From Kitasatospora cineracea (lineage in GTDB: Bacteria > Actinomycetota > Actinomycetes > Streptomycetales > Streptomycetaceae), in the NCBI RefSeq assembly GCF_003751605.1, contig NZ_RJVJ01000001.1:1054001-1118000 (forward strand): a stretch of DNA of 64,000 bases, read 5' to 3'. Of this stretch, positions 57,745-64,000 are shown in pieces (the stretch's first letter is position 1; each line of letters starts with the position of its first letter). Made by a program: the position numbers and the translations under genes. The notes beneath the pieces were generated by a model that saw nothing but the letters and a program-made list of their open reading frames with translations, searched no databases and had not been told where the DNA came from.

Positions 57745-59165
57745 GCGGCGGGCTCCAGGGTCGGGGTGGCGGTGCGGACGGGCTGGGCGGCGGGGTCCGG
57801 CTGCCACCACCAGCGGACCCGGGCGGGGGCGTCGGTGGCCAGGGCCAGTTGCAGGCCGTCGCCGAGGTCGGCGGAGCGGACCAGGTAGCCGACGTTGGTG
57901 GGGCGCCAGCCCGGCCGCCAGTCCGGCAGCCGGACCCCGGCGAAGGTCTCCTTGCGGATGTGCGACGCCTTGATCAGCGCCTCGCACTCGGCGAAGTCCC
58001 GCATGGTGGCGGGCTCGCCGTCCGGCCGGCCGAGCAGCGCGCCCAGCCACTGCATGGCGAACGGCCGGTCCCGGTGGTCCTGCAGGTCCACCCCGACGGG
58101 CTGCCCGGACACCAGCGCCACCGTCGAGTACGCGGCGCAGTGCGCGACCGAGGCGGTCAGGCCCAACTCCGGTACGCTCCACCGCCGGTGCTCGTCCCGG
58201 GCCAGCTCGCGGGGCGACAGCCGGACCCCGTGCAGGTCGGCCACCGCCTCGGTGATCAGCCACCGGCCGGCGTCGTTCAGCCGGTGGCCCATCCGGTCCC
58301 GGGGCAGCCGCGGGTGGTGGGTGACCAGGCAGTCCACGACCGCCTCCTGCACCCCCGCCGGGGTCCGCTCCGCCACGGCGGCCGGAGCGACCGGGGCCCA
58401 CCCGGCATCGGCCGCCGGCCGGGCCGCCGCGGGAACGGGGGCGGTGCGGGTGGTGATGGAGCCGGGGGCCGCGAGGAGGGCCGGAACCGGCCGCCCCCCG
58501 CCCACCAGCCGGGCGGTGGCCCGGCGCGCGGTGAGACAGGCCCCGGCCAGTCGGCGGCCGACGCCACCGGCCCCGGGACCCCCGGCGACCGAGCCGTCCC
58601 CCGCCGACGGCCCTCCCGCCGGGGACGGGGCCGCGGGCGCCGGAGCGGCCGACGGGCCGTCGGCGGCGGCGGGTTGCGCCGCCGGGGCGGGCCGCGCCCC
58701 TGGCCGAACGACCGGACCGCCGCCGGCAGACCTGGTCGTCCCGACCGTCGACGACGGTCCTGAAGGCGTGGGTCGACCGTCCCGCCGGACCCCCGCCGGG
58801 GCCCGGGAGGCGGCTTCGCCCGCCGGGGCCGACTGCCGCTCCGGCCGAGCAGCCGCCGGGCTTCCACCGGCCCGGCCGACCACCGACGGGCCCTCGCCCG
58901 AGGCGAGTCGACCGCCCGGCCGAGCCACCGCCGGGCTGCTCGCCGACGACCGTCCCGCCGGAGCGGACTGCTGCTCCGGCCGGGCCCCCGCCGGGTCGCC
59001 ACCGGCCGCCCCGTCCGTCGGCGGCCGTCCGGCCCGGGCGGGTCGGCCGTCCGGCTGCGGGTCCGCCGGGTGGCGGGCGGCGGCGTGGAGGGCCGGGCCG
59101 AGGCGGAGGGACCGGCCGGCGGTGAGGGCGGAGGTGGGGGGCGGGGGTGTCCGTCGGGGGGTCAT
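57741..59165 (-). CDS. phosphopantetheinyl-transferase-like protein with long repetitive N-terminus
   Basis: 474 residues. Residues 1-250 are disordered Ala/Pro/Gly/Arg sequence with two degenerate copies of a unit containing ARPE(Q/R)QSAPAG. The C-terminal 210 residues resemble a 4'-phosphopantetheinyl transferase: SVAHCAAYSTVALV, GVDLQDHRDR (Asp360) and FAECEALIKA (Glu395, Lys399). The Lys of the classical WxxKEAxxK motif is Cys here, so activity is uncertain. TGATG coupling to the ketosynthase gene. Could prime the carrier protein of the pathway. Confidence 0.75.
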   Translation of the reverse strand: MTPRRTPPPPTSALTAGRSLRLGPALHAAARHPADPQPDGRPARAGRPPTDGAAGGDPAGARPEQQSAPAGRSSASSPAVARPGGRLASGEGPSVVGRAGGSPAAARPERQSAPAGEAASRAPAGVRRDGRPTPSGPSSTVGTTRSAGGGPVVRPGARPAPAAQPAAADGPSAAPAPAAPSPAGGPSAGDGSVAGGPGAGGVGRRLAGACLTARRATARLVGGGRPVPALLAAPGSITTRTAPVPAAARPAADAGWAPVAPAAVAERTPAGVQEAVVDCLVTHHPRLPRDRMGHRLNDAGRWLITEAVADLHGVRLSPRELARDEHRRWSVPELGLTASVAHCAAYSTVALVSGQPVGVDLQDHRDRPFAMQWLGALLGRPDGEPATMRDFAECEALIKASHIRKETFAGVRLPDWRPGWRPTNVGYLVRSADLGDGLQLALATDAPARVRWWWQPDPAAQPVRTATPTLEPAA

Positions 59166-61489
59166 CAGGCCCTCGCGTCGAACACTGCGGCGGCGTAGGA
59201 GCCGCCGTAGGCGAAGCTGGAGAGCAGGAGGCGTCCGGCGGGGGCGTCGCCCGCGAGGGCGGCGACCAGGCCGAGGGCGCCGGCGGAGCCGTAGGTCTCG
59301 CCGAGCTGGGCCTTGGGGGTGCGGGTGGGGCGTTCGGCGAGGCCGGCCAGGGTGAGGGCGCGGCGCTGGGCGAGGTCGACCAGGCGGTAGCCGGAGGCGG
59401 CGGAGACCACGGTGTCGATCTGCTCGGGGGTGCTGTCGGCTTCGGCGAGGGCGGCGCGCAGGGCGCGGGCCCAGGCTTCGCCGTCGCGGCCGATCCGGCC
59501 GATGCCGGCCGCCTCGCCGGAGGCCCCGAAGCCGCGGACGTCCGCCAGGACGTTCGCGCCGCGGGCGGCGGCGGAGGCTTCGGACTCGAGCAGGATCGCG
59601 GCGGCGCCCTCGGAGAGGACGGTGCCGGTGCCGCCGCCGGGGACGACGTGCGGGGTCTTCGCGTAGCCGGGCAGCCGGGCCTGGGTGGCGAGGGCCTGGG
59701 CGGGGAACTCGTCGGCGACCACGACCATGATCCGGTCGGCCATGCCGCGGGCGATGACCCGGGCGGCGAGCTGCAGGGCGAGGACCGAGGAGGTGCCGCC
59801 GTTGGCGATGGTGGCGGTGTAGCCGCGGTAGCGGTGCAGCATCGCGACGTGGCCGGCGGCGGCGTTGACGACGGTGTTGGCGAACATCGCCGGGTTGGCG
59901 CCGGTGATGCCCTGTTCCAGCACGCCCTGGTGGAAGTTGAGGACGGAGGTGACGGGGCCGTAGCCGGTGGCGAAGACGATGCCGGTGCCCTCGGCCTCGG
60001 CCCGGGAGGGCTTGCCGTGGCGGTCGTACAGGTCGCCGACGGCGCCGGCGGCGAGCACGCCGAGCGGGTCCATCCGGCGGGCCTTGCTGGGGTTGAGCCG
60101 CTTGGTGACGGCCTTGACGTCGATCCGGCCGATCGGGCGCTCGCCGATCCCGGCGACCTCTTCGAGGGTGTCGAAGCCGATCCGGCCCTCGGCGAGGGCG
60201 GCGGTCAGTTCGGCGGTGGAGCCGGCCGAGCCGGCCAGGCCGGCCACGCCGGTGACCACGACGTGGTGCACGGGCTGGGTGTGCCGGGCCGAACGGGCGG
60301 GCCGGCCGGGCTTGTTGAGGACGATGGTGGCGTTGTTGCCGCCGAACGCGAAGGAGTTGGAGGCGACCACCTCGAGCGGCGCGGGCCGCCCGTTGTCGGG
60401 GACGATGTCCAGGCCGAACGGGGAGGCGGTGCCGCGGGTGTTGACGGTCGGCGGGATGACGCCCCGGTCGATGGCCATGGTGGAGACGATCGCCTCGACC
60501 GCGCCGGCCGCGCCCAGGGTGTGGCCGAGCATCGACTTGGTGGAGCTGGCGGGCGGCAGTTCGGTGCCGAACAGCAGCTTCACGGCCTTGGGCTCGGACA
60601 CGTCGTTGGCGGGGGTGCCGGTGCCGTGCAGGTTGACGTAGTCGACGTCCTGCGGCTCCAGGCCGGCGGTCCTGAGGGCCTGGGCCATCGCGGCGGCCGC
60701 GCCCTTGCCGCTCGGGTCGGGGGCGGTCTGGTGGTAGCCGTCGCAGGAGAGGCCGTAGCCGCCGAGTTCGGCGAGCGGGGCGGCGCCGCGGGCGGCGGCC
60801 CGTTCGACCGACTCCAGGACCATGAAGCCCGCGCCCTCGCCGAGGGTGAGCCCGGTGGAGGCGGACATCGGCGCGCACGGCTCGGGGTCGAGCGCGCCGA
60901 GGGCGGAGAAGCCGTACGCGGAGAGTTCGGCCAGCGGGTCGACGCCGCCGCAGATGACGTGGTCGACCTCGCCCTTCCAGAGCAGTTCGGCGGCGTAGCC
61001 GAGGGCCACGGCGCTGGCCGCGCAGGCGTTGGAGAGCACGATCCGCGGGCCGCGCAGGTCGAACTCGGCGGCGATGTAGTCGCCGACGCACGGGAGTTGG
61101 GAGGCGGCGGCGGCCGGGGCGTCCAGCTCGCCGTTCTTGACCAGGCCGCGGTGGACGTTCTCCAGGGTCGGCATCGCGCCGAGGCTGGAGCCGACCACCA
61201 CGGCGACCCGGTCGCGGTCCACGGTGTCCAGGTCGAGGCCGGAGGTGCGCAGGGCCTCGCGGATCGCGGTGGCGGCCAGCGCGTAGCAGCGGTCGAGGTC
61301 GGCGGGCTGCTCGGCGGTGACCATGCCGGCCCAGTCGGTGAGCAGCTCGGTGGTGTCGAACAGGGTGTTGGTCTTGATGCCGGAGACGCCCTGGGAGATG
61401 GCGGCCCAGCTCTTCTCGACGTCGTCTCCGGCGCCGGTGATCAGGCCGAGCCCGGTGAGGGCGATGCGTTCGGTGGTGGTGTCGGTCAT
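59165..61489 (-). CDS. fused ketosynthase - chain-length-factor-like protein
   Basis: 774 residues in two ketosynthase folds. KS1 (about 5-395) has the full triad: Cys156 in SNACAAS, His288 in HGTGTP and His323 in KSMLGHT, with Lys318. KS2 (about 408-774) has lost it: Gly565 (NGGTSS) at the Cys site, Ala697 at the first His and Glu731 at the second, while Lys726 is kept. This mirrors the KS-alpha/KS-beta heterodimer of type II polyketide synthases, here in one chain. Starts at ATG 61489, TGATG-coupled to the GcvT-like gene. Confidence 0.9.
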   Translation of the reverse strand: MTDTTTERIALTGLGLITGAGDDVEKSWAAISQGVSGIKTNTLFDTTELLTDWAGMVTAEQPADLDRCYALAATAIREALRTSGLDLDTVDRDRVAVVVGSSLGAMPTLENVHRGLVKNGELDAPAAAASQLPCVGDYIAAEFDLRGPRIVLSNACAASAVALGYAAELLWKGEVDHVICGGVDPLAELSAYGFSALGALDPEPCAPMSASTGLTLGEGAGFMVLESVERAAARGAAPLAELGGYGLSCDGYHQTAPDPSGKGAAAAMAQALRTAGLEPQDVDYVNLHGTGTPANDVSEPKAVKLLFGTELPPASSTKSMLGHTLGAAGAVEAIVSTMAIDRGVIPPTVNTRGTASPFGLDIVPDNGRPAPLEVVASNSFAFGGNNATIVLNKPGRPARSARHTQPVHHVVVTGVAGLAGSAGSTAELTAALAEGRIGFDTLEEVAGIGERPIGRIDVKAVTKRLNPSKARRMDPLGVLAAGAVGDLYDRHGKPSRAEAEGTGIVFATGYGPVTSVLNFHQGVLEQGITGANPAMFANTVVNAAAGHVAMLHRYRGYTATIANGGTSSVLALQLAARVIARGMADRIMVVVADEFPAQALATQARLPGYAKTPHVVPGGGTGTVLSEGAAAILLESEASAAARGANVLADVRGFGASGEAAGIGRIGRDGEAWARALRAALAEADSTPEQIDTVVSAASGYRLVDLAQRRALTLAGLAERPTRTPKAQLGETYGSAGALGLVAALAGDAPAGRLLLSSFAYGGSYAAAVFDARA

Positions 61490-62517
61490 CAGTGGATCCG
61501 GGTGGTGAGGGAGCGGGCGATGACGCGGGGCTGGGTGACGGTGCGCAGCGGGGTCACGGCGGCGTCGCCGGCGGCGAGCTCCAGGCCGGGGACCCAGAAC
61601 GGGGCGTCCAGCAGGGCGACGACCAGTTCCTCCTCGGCGTTGGCGGAGGGGGCCTGCCAGACGACGGTGCCGACCTGCTGCCCGCCCGCGGTGACCGGGG
61701 TGCCGGCCGGGACGACGGCGCCGGCCGGGGCGGCCAGGGCGGTGGTCTTGGCGGTCTCGGAGGTGGGCTTGACCAGTTCCTCGGAGCCCTGGAACTCGCC
61801 GATCCGGTTCCAGTCGACCATCCAGGCCAGGTCGGCCTCGTGCACCGGCAGCCCGCCGAAGCCGGCCGCGTAGACGGACATCCCGGCCTCGGCCTGGACC
61901 CGGGCGAGGCCCTGCTCGCCGACCTCGGCGCCGTCCTCGGCGGTGACCGCGTCGAGGACCGCGGCGTGGGCGGCCTCGGGGGCGTTGGAGAGCAGCAGGT
62001 AGCCGTACTCGCCGGTGGTGCCGACCCGGGCGAGGTGGGCCAGCGCGGCGGGCTCGCCGGGGACGGCGGACTCGGTGACGCCGTGCAGGGTCAGGCCGGA
62101 GATGTCGAACTCGACGAACTTGGCGGCGGCGGCCCAGGCGTGCGGGCCCTCGAAGGCGCTGGCGCCCCAGCCCTCGGGGGCGACCTCGACGGTGGCGTCG
62201 GCGGGGGCGTCGACGGCCTCCAGGTAGGCGGTGAGCTGCTCGGCGGTGACGGGGGTGCGGGGCAGCAGCCAGGAGTCGTCGCCGATCTCGAAGTGCAGCA
62301 GGACGGCGAACGGGGTGCCGTCGGTGTTCAGCGCCAGGGCCTCGCGGACGCTGTCCGGCTCGACGTACTCGCTGGACTTGGCCAGGAACAGGTCGAGGAA
62401 CTCGTAGCGGTCGCCGCCGGAGACCCGGACCAGCGGGGCGGTGATCCGGTAGGCGCCGATGGCGGTGCGGACGGTGGTGTAGTCGTCCTGCGCGGTGCGG
62501 GCGGGGGCGGTGGTCAT
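61489..62517 (-). CDS. GcvT/YgfZ-like folate-binding-fold protein
   Basis: 342 residues from ATG 62517 (AAAGGA upstream). The pattern of aminomethyltransferases and YgfZ is visible: VSGGDRYEFLDLFLAKSSEYV, then ALNTDGTPFAVLLHFE in the N-terminal domain, and VHEADLAWMVDWNRIGEFQGSEEL before the C-terminal barrel (VVPAGTPVTAGGQQVGTVVW). Its place inside a ketosynthase operon points to a dedicated one-carbon or scaffold role rather than glycine cleavage; this is inference. Confidence 0.8.
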   Translation of the reverse strand: MTTAPARTAQDDYTTVRTAIGAYRITAPLVRVSGGDRYEFLDLFLAKSSEYVEPDSVREALALNTDGTPFAVLLHFEIGDDSWLLPRTPVTAEQLTAYLEAVDAPADATVEVAPEGWGASAFEGPHAWAAAAKFVEFDISGLTLHGVTESAVPGEPAALAHLARVGTTGEYGYLLLSNAPEAAHAAVLDAVTAEDGAEVGEQGLARVQAEAGMSVYAAGFGGLPVHEADLAWMVDWNRIGEFQGSEELVKPTSETAKTTALAAPAGAVVPAGTPVTAGGQQVGTVVWQAPSANAEEELVVALLDAPFWVPGLELAAGDAAVTPLRTVTQPRVIARSLTTRIH

Positions 62518-62553
62518 GGTTCTTCGGTGTCCTTTCGAGGAGTTGACGGTGCG

Positions 62554-64000
62554 TCAGATTGCGGGTGCGGGGTGGACGGACAGCTGCCAGGCGGCTTCGG
62601 TGCCGGCCGCGGCGCAGCCGATCAGCAGTCCGGAGGAGGTGGTGCGCAGGACGATCTCCTGGGTGCCGGGGTCGCCCGCGGGGGCGACGTGCAGCCAGTG
62701 GCCGCTGCTGAGCCGGACCGCGGCGGCGGCGGCCCAGACCTGCCGGAAGCCGGCGCTGTCCAGTTCGCGGCGGGTGCCGGCGGAGTCGAGCACCACGGCG
62801 GTGTCGGCCGGGGTGTCGGGGGTGAGCCACAGGACGGTCTCCTCGTCCGCGCCGGGGGCGTGGACGTCGATCCGGACCGGCCGGGCGCACTGCTCGGGGG
62901 CGGTGACCTCCCAGCTGATCCGCTCCTGCGGGGCGGCCAGGCCGAGCGGGTGCTTCTGCTCCCAGGCGGGTTCGGTCGGGACGCCCCAGCCGAGGCCGGT
63001 GGCGAGGCTGTGCCGGTGGTGCTCGCGGGTGACCCACGCTCCGGCGCTCCAGCGCGGGTTGCAGCCGAAGGGCCGGGTGCGGGGGGCGGGGCTGCGCAGC
63101 ACCTTGGTGCCGTCCTCGGTCCAGCCGGTGATCCCGCCGGCCGCCGCCTTGACGGTCAGCTTGCGCTGCCCGTCGAGGGGTCGGGCGTCCGCGGCCGGTC
63201 GGGTCGCGGCGGGGCGGGGGCCGGTGGCGAGCTCGGTGCGCAGGCGGGCGGTGCCGTCGGCGTCGGGCTCGAGGTGGCGTTCGACCAGGGTGGTGGTGAT
63301 CAGCCGGACGGGGTGGCCGGCCGGGAGTTCCACCCGGTTGGTGCCGTCGGTCCAGGCGAGGGCGCTGCCGGCCGGGGCGGTGCGGGCGGCCGCGACCACC
63401 TCGGAGGTGTCGCGGACGCCGAGGCCGGTGCCGATCGGGTGCTGTTCGGCGGTGCCGTCGGGGCCGGTCAGGGTGAAGTCGCCCTGGCGCAGTCCGACGG
63501 TCTGGAAGATCCGGCCGGGCCGGGTGGTGTAGCGGAACTCCTGGTGCAGCACCCCCTGGTGCAGGGTGAGGGTTCCGGTGACCAGGTTGCCGCCGGTGTG
63601 CTCGGAGACCCGCACGCCGTGGTCGACCGGCTCGATCTCCAGCTCCCGGGCCTGGCCCTCGCGCCAGCCGGCCGAGCGGTCGGCCTCGGCGCTGGGCCAG
63701 GTGGAGACGAACACTGGTCCGTGGTGGCCCTCGGCGTGCACGGTGAGGGTGCCTTCGGCGGCGTCCAGTTCGGCGGTCAGGCCGTGGTCGCCGAAGCGGT
63801 GCGGCTGCCCGTCGCCGGGGGCCTTGACCTGGTAGGGCGGTTCGGCGATCCGCAGCTGCCGGGTGGTGTCGTCGGGGCCGGTGAGGGCCGCGTCGAGCAT
63901 CAGGCCGCGGTCCACGTCGATGGTGGCGGTGAGCTTGAAGGTGCCGAGGGCCAGAGCGTAGGCGACGGTCCGGATTCCGTCCACCATCCTTACGTCGGAA
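62554..64000 (-). CDS. unknown beta-rich protein, start outside window
   Basis: At least 477 residues. The ATG at 63987 lacks a spaced ribosome site and the frame stays open to the window edge (SDVR before MVDGIRTVAY), so the protein probably starts further upstream. The chain is beta-rich with TIDVDRGLMLDAALTGPDD, WEVTAPEQCARPVRIDVHAPG and several His/Trp-rich turns. A sugar-mutarotase or lyase-like beta-sandwich is possible, but I do not recognise a family. The gene is 36 nt upstream of the GcvT-like gene in the same operon. Confidence 0.6.
   Translation of the reverse strand, partial: SDVRMVDGIRTVAYALALGTFKLTATIDVDRGLMLDAALTGPDDTTRQLRIAEPPYQVKAPGDGQPHRFGDHGLTAELDAAEGTLTVHAEGHHGPVFVSTWPSAEADRSAGWREGQARELEIEPVDHGVRVSEHTGGNLVTGTLTLHQGVLHQEFRYTTRPGRIFQTVGLRQGDFTLTGPDGTAEQHPIGTGLGVRDTSEVVAAARTAPAGSALAWTDGTNRVELPAGHPVRLITTTLVERHLEPDADGTARLRTELATGPRPAATRPAADARPLDGQRKLTVKAAAGGITGWTEDGTKVLRSPAPRTRPFGCNPRWSAGAWVTREHHRHSLATGLGWGVPTEPAWEQKHPLGLAAPQERISWEVTAPEQCARPVRIDVHAPGADEETVLWLTPDTPADTAVVLDSAGTRRELDSAGFRQVWAAAAAVRLSSGHWLHVAPAGDPGTQEIVLRTTSSGLLIGCAAAGTEAAWQLSVHPAPAI

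Noticed and set aside
59147..61873. 908-codon open frame on the plus strand opposite the KS fusion
   Set aside because: Gly/Ala/Val/Glu-rich shadow of the ketosynthase gene; the KS motifs are unambiguous on the other strand.

Overview
The window is about 64 kb of very GC-rich DNA from a streptomycete (Streptomyces or Kitasatospora type). The evidence is heavy G/C third-position bias, many GTG/TTG starts, TGATG/ATGA stop-start couplings, several leaderless promoters (a TANNNT box 6-8 nt before the start codon), a CvnABCD 'conservon', a SARP regulator, DasR-type sites before a chitinase, and a Streptomyces-type c-di-AMP riboswitch. Genus and species cannot be fixed from sequence alone.

Bases 1-9.9 kb are mostly chromosomal housekeeping and stress genes: the 3' end of trmB, a small membrane protein, a PrsW-type intramembrane protease, a perfect-looking tandem duplication of an initiator tRNA-fMet cassette, and an isolated 12-codon ORF behind a 15-nt perfect Shine-Dalgarno. 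A divergent MFS exporter/MerR pair with a 22-bp palindrome follows, then a methyltransferase, a sensor-domain membrane protein, acetyltransferase, hypothetical, and a divergent XRE(MmyB)/SDR pair. From 9.9-15.9 kb come a riboswitch-controlled M23 peptidase, a YiaA-like protein, a hydrolase-TetR operon with a 23-bp palindrome, small exported or unknown proteins and a GAF-PAS-GAF-SpoIIE phosphatase. The conservon (15.98-21.05 kb) encodes a histidine-kinase-like ATPase, roadblock, DUF742, GTPase and two cytochromes P450; the two P450 reading frames overlap by 145 nt.

Bases 21-39.7 kb carry a secreted peptide, poxB, an XRE-cupin regulator with its own repeat operators and a DUF6126-like protein, a MocR regulator facing an AhpD-like protein, a HAD phosphomutase/GH65 phosphorylase operon, an S53 protease, an ABC exporter with a GNAT enzyme, an ECF sigma factor coupled to an LCP ligase, an APH-like kinase and a GH18 chitinase with two DasR-like sites.

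Bases 39.8-44.9 kb look like an accessory, partly decaying island. It has a PIN-domain gene with a frameshift translationally coupled to an XRE-ImmA/IrrE protein, a winged-helix replication-type protein carrying iteron-like palindromes inside its coding sequence, a regulator remnant with internal deletions, a peptide deformylase and a gene without a visible start codon next to tandem 15-bp palindromes.

Bases 45-50.9 kb are a beta-glucoside uptake operon (binding lipoprotein, two permeases, GH1 beta-glucosidase) opposite a ROK regulator. Bases 51-64 kb are the left part of a biosynthetic gene cluster. Its pathway regulators are a small protein, a small exported peptide, a SARP and a LuxR-type regulator. 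They face a leftward operon that encodes a protein of unknown family (runs off the window), a GcvT/YgfZ-like protein, a single 774-aa polypeptide fusing an active ketosynthase to a degenerate one (KS-CLF fusion), a phosphopantetheinyl-transferase-like protein with a long repetitive N-terminus, a condensation/PapA-like acyltransferase, and an MFS exporter with a histone-H1-like tail. I do not recognise this gene combination as a described cluster; it is the most interesting part of the window.
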